Made by a program: the position numbers and the translations under genes. Of a DNA stretch of 61,799 nucleotides, positions 16,397 to 24,498 are shown piece by piece. How positions within the stretch are numbered: the stretch's first letter is position 1; each line of letters begins with the position of its first letter. A model generated the notes under the pieces. The model was not told where the DNA came from. It saw only the letters and a program-made list of their open reading frames with translations, and ran no database searches. Source of the stretch: Oscillospiraceae bacterium. Lineage in GTDB: Bacteria > Bacillota > Clostridia > Oscillospirales > SIG627. The stretch covers positions 1 to 61,799 of the forward strand of contig SVQO01000012.1 of the NCBI GenBank assembly GCA_015065325.1, read 5' to 3'.

Positions 16397-16436
16397 AAAG
16401 AACCTAAGCAAATTGCTTTGCTTAGGTTCTTTTCTT
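16397..16436. terminator. Bidirectional terminator
   Basis: AAAAGAACCTAAGCAA pairs with its complement at 16418-16433. It separates the lipoprotein gene (plus) from the ABC transporter ATPase (minus). Confidence 0.85.
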
Positions 16437-16442
16437 TTGCTT

Positions 16443-17336
16443 TTATAAAACCTTGGAAAGAAATTCCTTAAGTCTGGGATGCTTGGGGTTACCGAAGAAC
16501 TCCTCGGGGGGAGCTTCCTCAGCGACCACACCCTCGTGAATGAACATAATACGGCTTCCCACCTCGCGGGCAAAGCCCATTTCGTGAGTAACCACTACCA
16601 TAGTCATACCGCTTCTTGCAAGATCCTTCATAACCGCCAGCACTTCACCGACCATCTCGGGGTCCAGTGCACTGGTAGGCTCGTCGAACAGCATCACCTC
16701 GGGCTCCATCGCCAGAGCGCGGACAATGGCAACTCTCTGCTTCTGACCACCCGAAAGCTTGGAAGGATATTCATCCTTCTTATCCACCAGATCAATTCTT
16801 TTCAGCAATTCCAATGCTTTTTTCTCGGCTTCTTCCTGCGTCTTCAGCTTCAATTGGAGAGGAGCAAGCGTTAAATTTTGCATAACAGTAAGATTGTTAA
16901 ACAAATTAAAATGCTGAAAAACCATGCCCATCTTTCTTCTTGCAAGATTGATATCCAATTTATATTTGTCTTCAAGGGCTTTCGCTTCCTTTTTGAAAGC
17001 ATCCCCCTCTCTTTTCGCCAAAAGTCGCCCGGAAATAATCTTGTCCAGAGCCTCATCTTCCCCCATGCCACCGGAGACCATTTTTTGAAAGCTCCTGGTT
17101 TTTCGAACCAGATCCGGATGCAAATAAGGATCCAACGAGGTAATCATATCATCATCGACCCAAATTTCACCGCTGTTAGGGGTTTCCAACAAATTCATAC
17201 ACCGGAGCAGCGTGCTTTTTCCGCTTCCGGAGGGGCCGAGAATTACAACTCGTTCGCCTTTTTCAATTTTACAAGAAATACCACGGAGAACTTCAACATC
17301 ACCAAATTTTTTATATACATTCTTAACGCTTATCAC
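16443..17336 (-). CDS. Amino-acid ABC transporter ATPase with an insertion
   Basis: This 297-residue ATPase belongs to the polar amino-acid importer class (GlnQ/HisP type). Walker A is GPSGSGKST near residue 34, the signature is LSGGQ, Walker B is [12 protein letters not shown] and the switch histidine is in VVTHEMGFA. Typical members have about 240 residues. The excess is an insertion of about 50 charged residues between GEIWVDD and the [15 protein letters not shown]-loop segment. It overlaps the permease gene by 14 bases and completes the importer. Confidence 0.9.
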   Translation of the reverse strand: MISVKNVYKKFGDVEVLRGISCKIEKGERVVILGPSGSGKSTLLRCMNLLETPNSGEIWVDDDMITSLDPYLHPDLVRKTRSFQKMVSGGMGEDEALDKIISGRLLAKREGDAFKKEAKALEDKYKLDINLARRKMGMVFQHFNLFNNLTVMQNLTLAPLQLKLKTQEEAEKKALELLKRIDLVDKKDEYPSKLSGGQKQRVAIVRALAMEPEVMLFDEPTSALDPEMVGEVLAVMKDLARSGMTMVVVTHEMGFAREVGSRIMFIHEGVVAEEAPPEEFFGNPKHPRLKEFLSKVL

Positions 17337-18015
17337 TTGCTCTCAACCTCCCTTCGATTCTCTTGATCACGAAGGTCAAAAGATATACGATGGCAAGATA
17401 AAACAGAGCCGCAACACTCATAGGGATCAAATAGCTTGCCATATTATTACCACTACCCACAATCTTTGCCGCCATCGTCAGATCGTACATGCCGATCATA
17501 CTGACAATCGAGGTTTCTTTGATCAGAGCTATCAATTCGTTACCGATCGTAGGAATTACGTTTTTGATTGCTTGGGGGATAATAATTTTTCGCATTGTAA
17601 TTCCACTGGTTAACCCCAACGCTCGTCCTGCTTCAGTTTGACCAATATCGACCGAAAGAATACCCGCGCGAATATTTTCCGCTACGTAAGCACCGGAGTT
17701 AACACCAAATGCAATAATCGCCGTAACACTTTCAGGAAAGCCGCGGAAAGTAAAAATGACATAAAACATAATAAAAAGCTGCAGTGCCATCGGCGTACCG
17801 CGGATAATCGTAATGTAAATTTTGCAAAAGAATTTTAGCACCTTCATCAACGGAGTGTTCGGTCCAATCGAAACCATAGCAACCAGCGTGCCCAATAGCA
17901 AGCCCAAAATTGCGGCGGCAACAGAAATTATCAGCGTTGCAGATAATCCCTGAAAGAAAGGAGTAACATAATTTTCCGTTGTAAAGAGCTTGTATACACC
18001 TTCAAAAAAATTCAT
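17323..18015 (-). CDS. Amino-acid ABC transporter permease
   Basis: This 230-residue membrane permease of the His/Glu/Gln/Arg family has about five helices. Its EAA loop is [23 protein letters not shown], with the permease motif [12 protein letters not shown] near residue 73. It forms the channel with the overlapping ATPase gene. The binding-protein gene lies 81 bases upstream, with a hairpin between them. Confidence 0.93.
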   Translation of the reverse strand: MNFFEGVYKLFTTENYVTPFFQGLSATLIISVAAAILGLLLGTLVAMVSIGPNTPLMKVLKFFCKIYITIIRGTPMALQLFIMFYVIFTFRGFPESVTAIIAFGVNSGAYVAENIRAGILSVDIGQTEAGRALGLTSGITMRKIIIPQAIKNVIPTIGNELIALIKETSIVSMIGMYDLTMAAKIVGSGNNMASYLIPMSVAALFYLAIVYLLTFVIKRIEGRLRASDKR

Positions 18016-18042
18016 ATCAATTTCCTATCGTCTCTAAATGAG

Positions 18043-18072
18043 GAAAAAGAACGATACCAAAGCATCGTTCTT
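18043..18072 (-). terminator. Intercistronic hairpin in the importer operon
   Basis: On the minus strand GAACGAT pairs with ATCGTTC and is followed by Ts. It lies between the binding-protein and permease genes and would lower permease/ATPase expression relative to the binding protein, a common arrangement in ABC importers. Confidence 0.6.
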
Positions 18073-18096
18073 CATCCAATAAACTGTTTGGTTTTA

Positions 18097-18933
18097 TCAC
18101 GCAAGGCCCATGTGCTTCATCAGAAGCTTATCAATTTGGGTTTCGCCATTTGCATCCTTTACCATCATATCCTTCAAAACTTCATTGATTGCTTTCAGAA
18201 GTTCATCATTGCCCTTGGTAACGCAAATAGCGTATTCTTCTTCAACGGGAGCATCTTCTTCTCCGTCTGCACCGGAATAGTAAAGGGGAAGGCACTTCAA
18301 ATTCTTGTTCTTAGAGGTAATATACTCGGCGGGAAGTTCATCAATAATGACAACATCAACAAGGTTGCTCTTAATACCGTCAGCCGCAAGCTGAGCATTG
18401 TCAAAATTCTTCAGTTCCGTGTCGGTCTTATAAAGAACGCCTTCTTCACCATTGATCTCACCGTCAGCATAAATCCAACCGGTAGTATCGGTTTGAGTAC
18501 CGATGGTCATACCCTTTAGAGCTTCCCAAACGATGTATTTGCCATTCTTGGTTTCAATATCAGAATCTGCTGCATAAATAACGTACTGAACGGAGGTATA
18601 GTAAGGAATTGAAAAATCAACCTTTTCCTTGCGCTCGTCGGTGATGGTAATGCCTGCAGCACCTGCGTCACAAACCTTTCCTTCGGCAACGTTATCAATA
18701 ATTGCAGAAAACTCCACATTCTTGAAAACAACCTTCTTGTCTAACTTTTCGCCAACCTTTGCCATGATTTCAACATCAACACCCTTGATCTCAGTCCCAT
18801 CGTAATATTCGAAAGGAGCAAAGAAAGCGTTGGTTTGAACAATGATCTCTTCATCACCGGAACAGGAGGTGAAAAGAACAGTGGTGCTCACCAGCATCAA
18901 AGCTGCGAGAAGCAGGGCAATTAACTTTTTCAT
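18097..18933 (-). CDS. Amino-acid ABC transporter substrate-binding lipoprotein
   Basis: This 278-residue family 3 solute-binding protein has a lipoprotein signal (LFTSC lipobox, Cys near residue 24). Motifs include NAFFAPFEYYDGTEIKGVDVEIM at the start of lobe 1 and GAAGITITDERKEKVDFSIPYY near residue 94, typical for polar amino-acid binders. The ligand cannot be read from sequence. It is the first gene of the importer and has its own promoter. Confidence 0.92.
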   Translation of the reverse strand: MKKLIALLLAALMLVSTTVLFTSCSGDEEIIVQTNAFFAPFEYYDGTEIKGVDVEIMAKVGEKLDKKVVFKNVEFSAIIDNVAEGKVCDAGAAGITITDERKEKVDFSIPYYTSVQYVIYAADSDIETKNGKYIVWEALKGMTIGTQTDTTGWIYADGEINGEEGVLYKTDTELKNFDNAQLAADGIKSNLVDVVIIDELPAEYITSKNKNLKCLPLYYSGADGEEDAPVEEEYAICVTKGNDELLKAINEVLKDMMVKDANGETQIDKLLMKHMGLA

Positions 18934-18974
18934 AATTATTTCTCCTTTTATAATATATAAAATTGCTTGGCACT

Positions 18975-19003
18975 ATGATACACCCCTTTTTGAAATCCGT
19001 CAA
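18975..19003 (-). promoter_or_regulatory. Sigma-A promoter for the importer operon
   Basis: On the minus strand TTGACG and TATCAT are separated by 17 bases, about 40 bases before the binding-protein gene. Confidence 0.7.
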
Positions 19004-19104
19004 GTTTTTTTGAAAAAAATGTTCTAACGCAAGTCTTTTATTCATACATTTCAAAAAAGAATGCAGTTTGTCTGCATAAAGAATGAATACCGAAAGGGGC
19101 ATTT

Positions 19105-20274
19105 ATGAAAAAAATTTGTACCGCAACGCTTTCCCTTTTTCTGCTTTTTTCACTTCTGCTGACTCCCGCTTCTGCCGTAAGTATTTCTATGGTAGAGGAA
19201 AATCGGGAGATCGACCTGAAGCTCCCTTGCAAAAGTGCCATTCTCATTGAACAGACCACGGGTCAGGTCCTGTATGCACAAAATCCCGACGAACCTCTGC
19301 CTATTGCCAGCGTCACTAAGATCATGACTCTGCTTCTGACCATGGAGCAAATCGAAAAGGGCACGATCTCAACGAAGGATCTCGTTCCCATCAGCGAAAC
19401 GGCAGCCTCAATGGGCGGCAGTCAAGCCTACCTGGAGCCGGGAGAGGAGATCACGCTCCACGAGATCCTGAAAGCAGTTTTCGTTTCCAGCGCCAACGAC
19501 GGCGCCGTTGCTCTGGCAGAGCTGATCTCAGGCAGTGTTGATGCTTTCGTTGCGGCAATGAATGAAAAAGCCCAAAGCCTGGGTATGACCAACACCCTTT
19601 TTTGCAATCCAACGGGACTGGACGACGGTGATACGGGACATTCCAGCGCAAGAGACGTAGCCATTATGTCCAAGGAGCTTCTTGCGTACGAGGAAATTTA
19701 CCCCTACACCACTATCTGGATCGACTCCATCCGCGGCGGTGCCTTCGGGCTCGCCAACACCAATAAGCTCATTCGTTTTTACCCCGGTGCCACAGGGCTG
19801 AAAACCGGCTCCACTGCCAAAGCCAAGTACTGTCTGTCCGCCTCTGCGGAGCGCAACGGGCTAAAGCTTTGTGCTGTGGTACTGGCAGGTGAAACCAGCG
19901 CAGAGCGTTTTTCTGCGGCTAAGACACTTTTGGACTTCGGATTTGCCACTTACAGCTATTATATGCCCGAAAAGGTGAATTTGCCGCAGGTACGAGTACG
20001 AGGCGGCACGGAAGAAACCCTTTCTCCCCTCTGTGAAACGGAAGGGATCCTTTTAAGCAAACAAAACGCCGTCGGGCTGACCTCCGTCGTAGAGCTGGAA
20101 AATGGGGTGCAAGCACCGGTTGCCAAGGGGCAAAAGCTGGGCGAGCTGAAATACCAAAAGGACGGGCAGACTGTGTTCTCCCTTCCCATTCTGGCACCAA
20201 AAGAGGTTAAGAAAATGACCTTTTCCGCATTTATGAAAAAGCTTCTCCTTGTTTATTTAACGGGAGAAAAATAA
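19105..20274 (+). CDS. D-alanyl-D-alanine carboxypeptidase (DacF/PBP5 type)
   Basis: This 389-residue secreted serine peptidase trims the terminal D-Ala of peptidoglycan stem peptides. A signal peptide covers residues 1-24 (cleavage near PASA). Catalytic motifs are intact: SVTK (S69, K72), SAN (S129-N131) and KTG (233-235). The C-terminal part is a PBP5-like beta domain and a last amphipathic segment (FMKKLLLVYLTGEK) that can lie on the membrane. AAAGGGG precedes the ATG. In spore formers such enzymes can be vegetative or sporulation-specific; the sequence does not decide. Confidence 0.92.
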   Translation: MKKICTATLSLFLLFSLLLTPASAVSISMVEENREIDLKLPCKSAILIEQTTGQVLYAQNPDEPLPIASVTKIMTLLLTMEQIEKGTISTKDLVPISETAASMGGSQAYLEPGEEITLHEILKAVFVSSANDGAVALAELISGSVDAFVAAMNEKAQSLGMTNTLFCNPTGLDDGDTGHSSARDVAIMSKELLAYEEIYPYTTIWIDSIRGGAFGLANTNKLIRFYPGATGLKTGSTAKAKYCLSASAERNGLKLCAVVLAGETSAERFSAAKTLLDFGFATYSYYMPEKVNLPQVRVRGGTEETLSPLCETEGILLSKQNAVGLTSVVELENGVQAPVAKGQKLGELKYQKDGQTVFSLPILAPKEVKKMTFSAFMKKLLLVYLTGEK

Positions 20275-20290
20275 AAAGATGCTACGAAAG

Positions 20291-20323
20291 AAAAGCCTTT
20301 CAGCTTTGCCGAAAGGCTTTTCT
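20291..20323. terminator. Shared convergent terminator
   Basis: AAAAGCCTTTC pairs with GAAAGGCTTTT across a short loop. It terminates the carboxypeptidase gene, and its right arm falls inside the end of the converging AraC gene. Confidence 0.75.
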
Positions 20324-21094
20324 GTATTTTATGGGCGAAAGTCCGTAGGCTTCCCGAAATTCCTTGATAAAATGGGAGGCGGTTCCATATCCGAGTGTGT
20401 CGGAAATCTCCTGCACCGTTATTTGACCGTATTCCAGATACCTTGCGGCTCGCTCTAATCGCAATTGGTTTCGATAGGCAGCAGGAGCCATTCCGAATTC
20501 CTCGCGAAACAGTTTTCGAAAGTATACCTGACTCATTCCGCACAATTCGGCAAGAGAAGCAACGGATAAGTTTTCTTCGGGATACTTGGTCAACCGCACC
20601 ACGGCAGGCTCAATTTCCCCTCGCGAGCAGACTCGGACATCCTCCATCAAGGACGAAAGAATTTCGAAAACAAGACTTCTTTTTTTCAAAAAAGCGACGG
20701 AATTCTCCAAGGTAGCAACCCGATGAAACAGCGTCGAAAGATGAGGACTTGCGTTACGAAAAACGGTAATATCACCATCAAGCACACCGCTTTGTCCCGC
20801 TTCATCCGTCAATAGAAAATTGATACCCACCGTATGGGATGCCTCGTCGCGGAAATCAAACAAATCCGCCCGATATTCACTTCCGGACGGAGAATAGACC
20901 GCGTCTCCGCTGTGGGCAATGACCGTTGAACCGTCTTTCTTCGTATAAACGATACTCAGACCATCCAAATACAGTAAGAGGTTTTCCCCCTTGGGCCTTC
21001 CGATACAACGAAAGGATCTGGTATTCTGCCAATACTGAACCAGCGAATTGACGTATTGCAAATTAAAATTCTCTTGTATCTTCAAAACGTTCAT
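20300..21094 (-). CDS. AraC-family transcription regulator 1
   Basis: This 264-residue regulator has an N-terminal cupin-like sensing domain (residues about 1-150) and a C-terminal double helix-turn-helix (LSVASLAELCGMSQVYFRKLF, then ITVQEISDTLGYGTASHFIKEF). It is divergent from the glycosidase-like gene at 21243. AraC regulators of this type usually sense a sugar and activate the neighbouring gene. Its own promoter is at 21113-21140. Confidence 0.88.
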   Translation of the reverse strand: MNVLKIQENFNLQYVNSLVQYWQNTRSFRCIGRPKGENLLLYLDGLSIVYTKKDGSTVIAHSGDAVYSPSGSEYRADLFDFRDEASHTVGINFLLTDEAGQSGVLDGDITVFRNASPHLSTLFHRVATLENSVAFLKKRSLVFEILSSLMEDVRVCSRGEIEPAVVRLTKYPEENLSVASLAELCGMSQVYFRKLFREEFGMAPAAYRNQLRLERAARYLEYGQITVQEISDTLGYGTASHFIKEFREAYGLSPIKYRKAFRQS

Positions 21095-21112
21095 TTTTTC
21101 ACCTCAATACCA

Positions 21113-21140
21113 TTATGTTGGATTCTTTTTTCATTGTCAA
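21113..21140 (-). promoter_or_regulatory. Promoter of AraC regulator 1
   Basis: On the minus strand TTGACA and CATAAT are separated by 16 bases, 19 bases before the start codon. Confidence 0.6.
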
Positions 21141-21203
21141 GTTTTTTGTTTCGAAAAACGATATTTTAAATTCATTTTTTTATATCTGTTTTTGCCTTTT
21201 ATC

Positions 21204-21217
21204 TGTTATACTGAAAC
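21204..21217 (+). promoter_or_regulatory. -10 region of the glycosidase-like gene
   Basis: TGTTATACTGAAAC carries a good -10 (TATACT) but no convincing -35, as expected for an activator-dependent promoter. The same 14 bases recur at 24465-24478 before the uronate operon. Confidence 0.5.
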
Positions 21218-21242
21218 AGAAAGATAGAAAGGAGCTTGCACA

Positions 21243-22688
21243 ATGAAACAAACGGAATGGAAGATCATCTACAGCAGTGAAGGAAAAATCGCCGAGCGCG
21301 CATTGGCTTTACTGTATAAGGAAGCGGGCCAGCACTTGATCCGCGAATCGGGAGTTTACCGCCTTTACGTTCTCCCTTGTGAAAAGGAGGGTGCCGAATT
21401 TGCCAAAAATACCATCCTTCTGGGCCTTTACGAGGATAGTGCCGAGATCCGCAAATTTATTTCCGCAGACGAGGTTCCGGCGGAGGGCTTTGCAGTAAAG
21501 ATCGCAGAAAATCCCGCCGATCCCGAGGAGGGCCGCGTGGTAGCTCTCACTGCTCATAAGCCTATGGAGCTTTATTACGCCGCGGTTCATTTCCTGGACG
21601 ATTATATCCCTGCAAAAGCTCCCCTTCACGGCTCTAACCCTATGCCCGATCTGATCTACGACTCTCCCCTGCCCCTTTATTTTTACAGTGAGGAGGCAGA
21701 TCACACGACGCGAAGCATCTTCACCTGGGGTCACCCTATCAGCGATTATCGCGCCTATATCGACAATATGGCTCGGATGAAATACAACGAGCTGATCCTT
21801 TGGAACGATTACGTTCCGCTGAACGTCCGCGACGTAATGGACTATGCCCATTCTTTCGGAATACGGGTGGTTCTTGGCTATGCCTGGGGCTGGAAGCCGA
21901 ACTGCCGCGGCATTCAGGAGCTTAGTGACGATACTCTTTTGCAAATCAAGCAGGGCATCATCGACACCTATAAAAATAATTTTGAGCCGCTGGGCTGCGA
22001 TGGCATCTACTTCCAATCCTTTACGGAAATGAAGCGCAGCAGTATTGGTGATCGCAACGTTGCGGAAACGGTGGTAAAGCTGGTAAACGAAGCCGCAAAC
22101 GAGCTTTGGAGCATCACCCCCGATCTGAGGCTGATCTTCGGTCTTCACGCAACCTCCGTACGTGAACAGCTGGATGAGATCGCCAAGGTCGATCCCCGCA
22201 TCCAGATCCTTTGGGAAGACTGCGGTGAATTTCCCTACCATTACCGCCCCTTTATCAAGGACCGCGAGAAATTCGAAGCCAATTTCGACTTTATCAAAAA
22301 GCTTTTAAATCTCCGCGACGGCGTGGGAGTCGGGTTGGTATTCAAGGGAATGATGGTAATGGATTGGAAAAAATTCGTTTCTCAGGCAGGTCCCTACGTT
22401 ATGGGAGAGAATGCAAAAACCGTCTCCGAGCACGACACGGGTATTCGCCGCAACAGCTGGCGCATTTTCTCTGCCTCCTGGATGGAAAGCTGTCCTGACG
22501 CCTTGCGCATGATGCAATTTATCAATGAAAACAAAAAGGGTGAGGTCATGATGAATATCGCCGTCAACGGTGACGGAGGTGCTTACCTGCCTATGGCTCT
22601 GTGCGGAGAAATGTTCCGCAAGGCACCCGAAAGTGCAGGTGAGCTTTTGAAGAAGGTCGCCTCCCGCCCATACGTAACCCTTGGATAA
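21243..22688 (+). CDS. Glycoside-hydrolase-like cytoplasmic protein
   Basis: This 481-residue protein has no signal peptide. An N-terminal alpha/beta domain (residues about 1-140) resembles the accessory domain before the barrel in GH20/GH67-type enzymes. It is followed by a barrel-like region with YRAYIDNMARMKYNELILWND near residue 175 and LRLIFGLHA near residue 300. I cannot assign the catalytic acids with confidence. It is divergently transcribed from an AraC regulator and shares a -10 region with the nearby uronate operon, so a role in breaking imported oligosaccharides is plausible. Substrate unknown. Confidence 0.6.
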   Translation: MKQTEWKIIYSSEGKIAERALALLYKEAGQHLIRESGVYRLYVLPCEKEGAEFAKNTILLGLYEDSAEIRKFISADEVPAEGFAVKIAENPADPEEGRVVALTAHKPMELYYAAVHFLDDYIPAKAPLHGSNPMPDLIYDSPLPLYFYSEEADHTTRSIFTWGHPISDYRAYIDNMARMKYNELILWNDYVPLNVRDVMDYAHSFGIRVVLGYAWGWKPNCRGIQELSDDTLLQIKQGIIDTYKNNFEPLGCDGIYFQSFTEMKRSSIGDRNVAETVVKLVNEAANELWSITPDLRLIFGLHATSVREQLDEIAKVDPRIQILWEDCGEFPYHYRPFIKDREKFEANFDFIKKLLNLRDGVGVGLVFKGMMVMDWKKFVSQAGPYVMGENAKTVSEHDTGIRRNSWRIFSASWMESCPDALRMMQFINENKKGEVMMNIAVNGDGGAYLPMALCGEMFRKAPESAGELLKKVASRPYVTLG

Positions 22689-22702
22689 AAGAATCCATCA
22701 GT

Positions 22703-22739
22703 CAAAAGCTCCGCTCTTAAGCAAGAGCGGAGCTTTTTG
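22703..22739 (+). terminator. Terminator of the glycosidase-like gene
   Basis: AAAAGCTCCGCTCTT pairs with AAGAGCGGAGCTTTTT. Confidence 0.85.
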
Positions 22740-22746
22740 TATAACG

Positions 22747-22781
22747 AAAAAAGTACTCTCCGAGGAGAGTACTTTTTTTTA
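22747..22781 (-). terminator. Terminator of the aquaporin gene
   Basis: AAGTACTCTCC pairs with GGAGAGTACTT, with A and T runs on both sides. It faces the preceding terminator. Confidence 0.85.
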
Positions 22782-22793
22782 CTTTTTATATGC

Positions 22794-23483
22794 TTATTCC
22801 TTTTCCAGCACCTTATAGGTAATGGCAGCCAGAGCAGCACCAACCAGGGGGCCTACGATGAATACCCAGAGAGCGGCAATGGGAGCGGAGTTTCCGTTGA
22901 TCAGAGCTGCCAGAGCAGGTCCAAAGCTACGGGCGGGATTTACGGAGGTTCCGGTAAGTCCGATGCCGAGAATATGAACCAGCGTCAGAGTAAAACCGAT
23001 GACCAGACCGCCGAAGGAGCCGTGTCCTGCTTTCTTGGAGGTCACGCCGAGAATGGTCAGAACGAAAATGAAGGTCAGAACGATTTCAACCAAAAGGCCG
23101 GCAATAGCACTGTCGCCCACACCTGCAAGCCCGTTGGAGCCAAAGCCGCCGGTCATATCCTTCACCTTTCCGAGGGAAAAAATAGCGGCAAGGATCCCTG
23201 CGCCTGCAAAAGCACCCAGGCACTGAGCAATGACGTAACCGACGAATTCCTTCACCTTCATACCGCCACTGATCAATACGCCAAGAGAAACGGCAGGATT
23301 GATATGGCAGCCGGAGATATTTCCCACGCAGTACGCCATACCGACGATCACAAGACCGAAGGCAAAGGCGGTCAGAACGTATCCGCCACCTGCAGCAGCG
23401 TCACAGCCAACCAGCATGGCAGTTCCGCAACCCATTACGACCAAAACCAAGGTACCGATAAATTCAGCAATTAATTTACGCAT
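22794..23483 (-). CDS. Aquaporin, AqpZ-like
   Basis: This 229-residue MIP channel has six helices and both pore motifs, HINPAVS (about residue 65) and VNPARS (about residue 185). Around the second motif, LVHILGIGLTGTSVNPARS aligns with the AqpZ segment that supplies His and Arg of the narrow filter, so water rather than glycerol selectivity is likely. AGGAGG precedes the ATG, with a promoter at 23538-23566. It sits between two sugar-related regulator genes without an obvious link. Confidence 0.9.
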   Translation of the reverse strand: MRKLIAEFIGTLVLVVMGCGTAMLVGCDAAAGGGYVLTAFAFGLVIVGMAYCVGNISGCHINPAVSLGVLISGGMKVKEFVGYVIAQCLGAFAGAGILAAIFSLGKVKDMTGGFGSNGLAGVGDSAIAGLLVEIVLTFIFVLTILGVTSKKAGHGSFGGLVIGFTLTLVHILGIGLTGTSVNPARSFGPALAALINGNSAPIAALWVFIVGPLVGAALAAITYKVLEKE

Positions 23484-23537
23484 AGATCAAAAAGCCTCCT
23501 TTATGAAATAATTGAAACGAAGCTTCGTTCCGATTTC

Positions 23538-23566
23538 AGTATAACCAAATTTCGCATCGAAGTCAA
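23538..23566 (-). promoter_or_regulatory. Sigma-A promoter of the aquaporin gene
   Basis: On the minus strand TTGACT and TATACT are separated by 17 bases. Confidence 0.65.
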
Positions 23567-23574
23567 GAAATTTT

Positions 23575-24354
23575 TCAACGTTTCTTTTCCGCGGGAAACC
23601 CGTTTTCGCGGGAATAGGCGGTAGGAGACAGTCCGAATCGCTTCTTAAAGGCTGTACGGAAATATTTTACGTCGGAAAAGCCGCAGAGAAGGGCGGTCTT
23701 CGGGACGGAATGATAGCCGCCGCGAAGCAGACGGCAGGCGTGACGGAAGCGAAGCTCTAAGATCTTTTGCAGGGGAGAAAGACCGAAATGGGTATGAAAT
23801 ACCCTTCGGAAATATACCTCGCTGACAAAGCACTGTTTTGCTAAGTCGGAAACGGTCAGAGTGGAATCGCGAAAGCGGCGAAGCATCTCCTCTACACCGG
23901 GCTCGATCACCGCGGGCACGGCGCTCATTCCTTCCGTTTCACTTCGTTGCAGTTCCTCGAAGATGCGATAAAGCAATGCCATACAGCGGTTATAGGAAAA
24001 GGGATCGTCCTCCTCCCAAATACGGTGCATTTTGCGAAAAAGCGTCTCCATCTCTCTTCCGTTGTTTCGAATTTCAATGCGACGATCCGTTTGCACACTG
24101 CATTTAAGATGAATTACGATCAGCTTCTCCGAGCTTTTCGTGGTGCGGCGGTAATCCAGCCCCTCGGGAATGTAGACCACGCTTTCACTTTTCGCCGTAT
24201 GCTCCTCATTTTCCGAGGAAAAGAGACTGTTTCCCTCAATTCGATAAGACAAAGAGGTATGAACACGATCTTTTTCCGAGATCTCACGCCCTTTTCGCTC
24301 TACGTAAAAGACGTCCAAAATTCGCCAGGCTTGCTTCGGATCAGAATAAAACAA
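23575..24354 (-). CDS. AraC-family transcription regulator 2
   Basis: This 259-residue regulator has a sensing domain in the first 150 residues and a C-terminal AraC DNA-binding domain (LTVSDLAKQCFVSEVYFRRVF, then VPKTALLCGFSDVKYFRTAFK). It is divergent from the uronate operon, making it the likely local activator. Promoter at 24394-24422. It is only distantly similar to AraC regulator 1 outside the HTH. Confidence 0.88.
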   Translation of the reverse strand: MFYSDPKQAWRILDVFYVERKGREISEKDRVHTSLSYRIEGNSLFSSENEEHTAKSESVVYIPEGLDYRRTTKSSEKLIVIHLKCSVQTDRRIEIRNNGREMETLFRKMHRIWEEDDPFSYNRCMALLYRIFEELQRSETEGMSAVPAVIEPGVEEMLRRFRDSTLTVSDLAKQCFVSEVYFRRVFHTHFGLSPLQKILELRFRHACRLLRGGYHSVPKTALLCGFSDVKYFRTAFKKRFGLSPTAYSRENGFPAEKKR

Positions 24355-24393
24355 GAAAATAGCCTCCCTTTTTCAGTTGAATTTCGCACTTTG

Positions 24394-24422
24394 ATTATAA
24401 CGCATTTTGTTTCGGAATTCAA
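24394..24422 (-). promoter_or_regulatory. Promoter of AraC regulator 2
   Basis: On the minus strand TTGAAT and TATAAT are separated by 17 bases. It lies in the 144-base divergent region with the uronate promoter. Confidence 0.65.
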
Positions 24423-24464
24423 CCCTTTTTGTTCGTTTATTCGGTGTGCGAGGCTTTGGTGAAA

Positions 24465-24478
24465 TGTTATACTGAAAC
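24465..24478 (+). promoter_or_regulatory. -10 region of the uronate operon
   Basis: TGTTATACTGAAAC is identical to 21204-21217. No clear -35 precedes it, again fitting activation by an AraC protein. Confidence 0.5.
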
Positions 24479-24498
24479 CAAAGAAAGGATGTGAGCTT

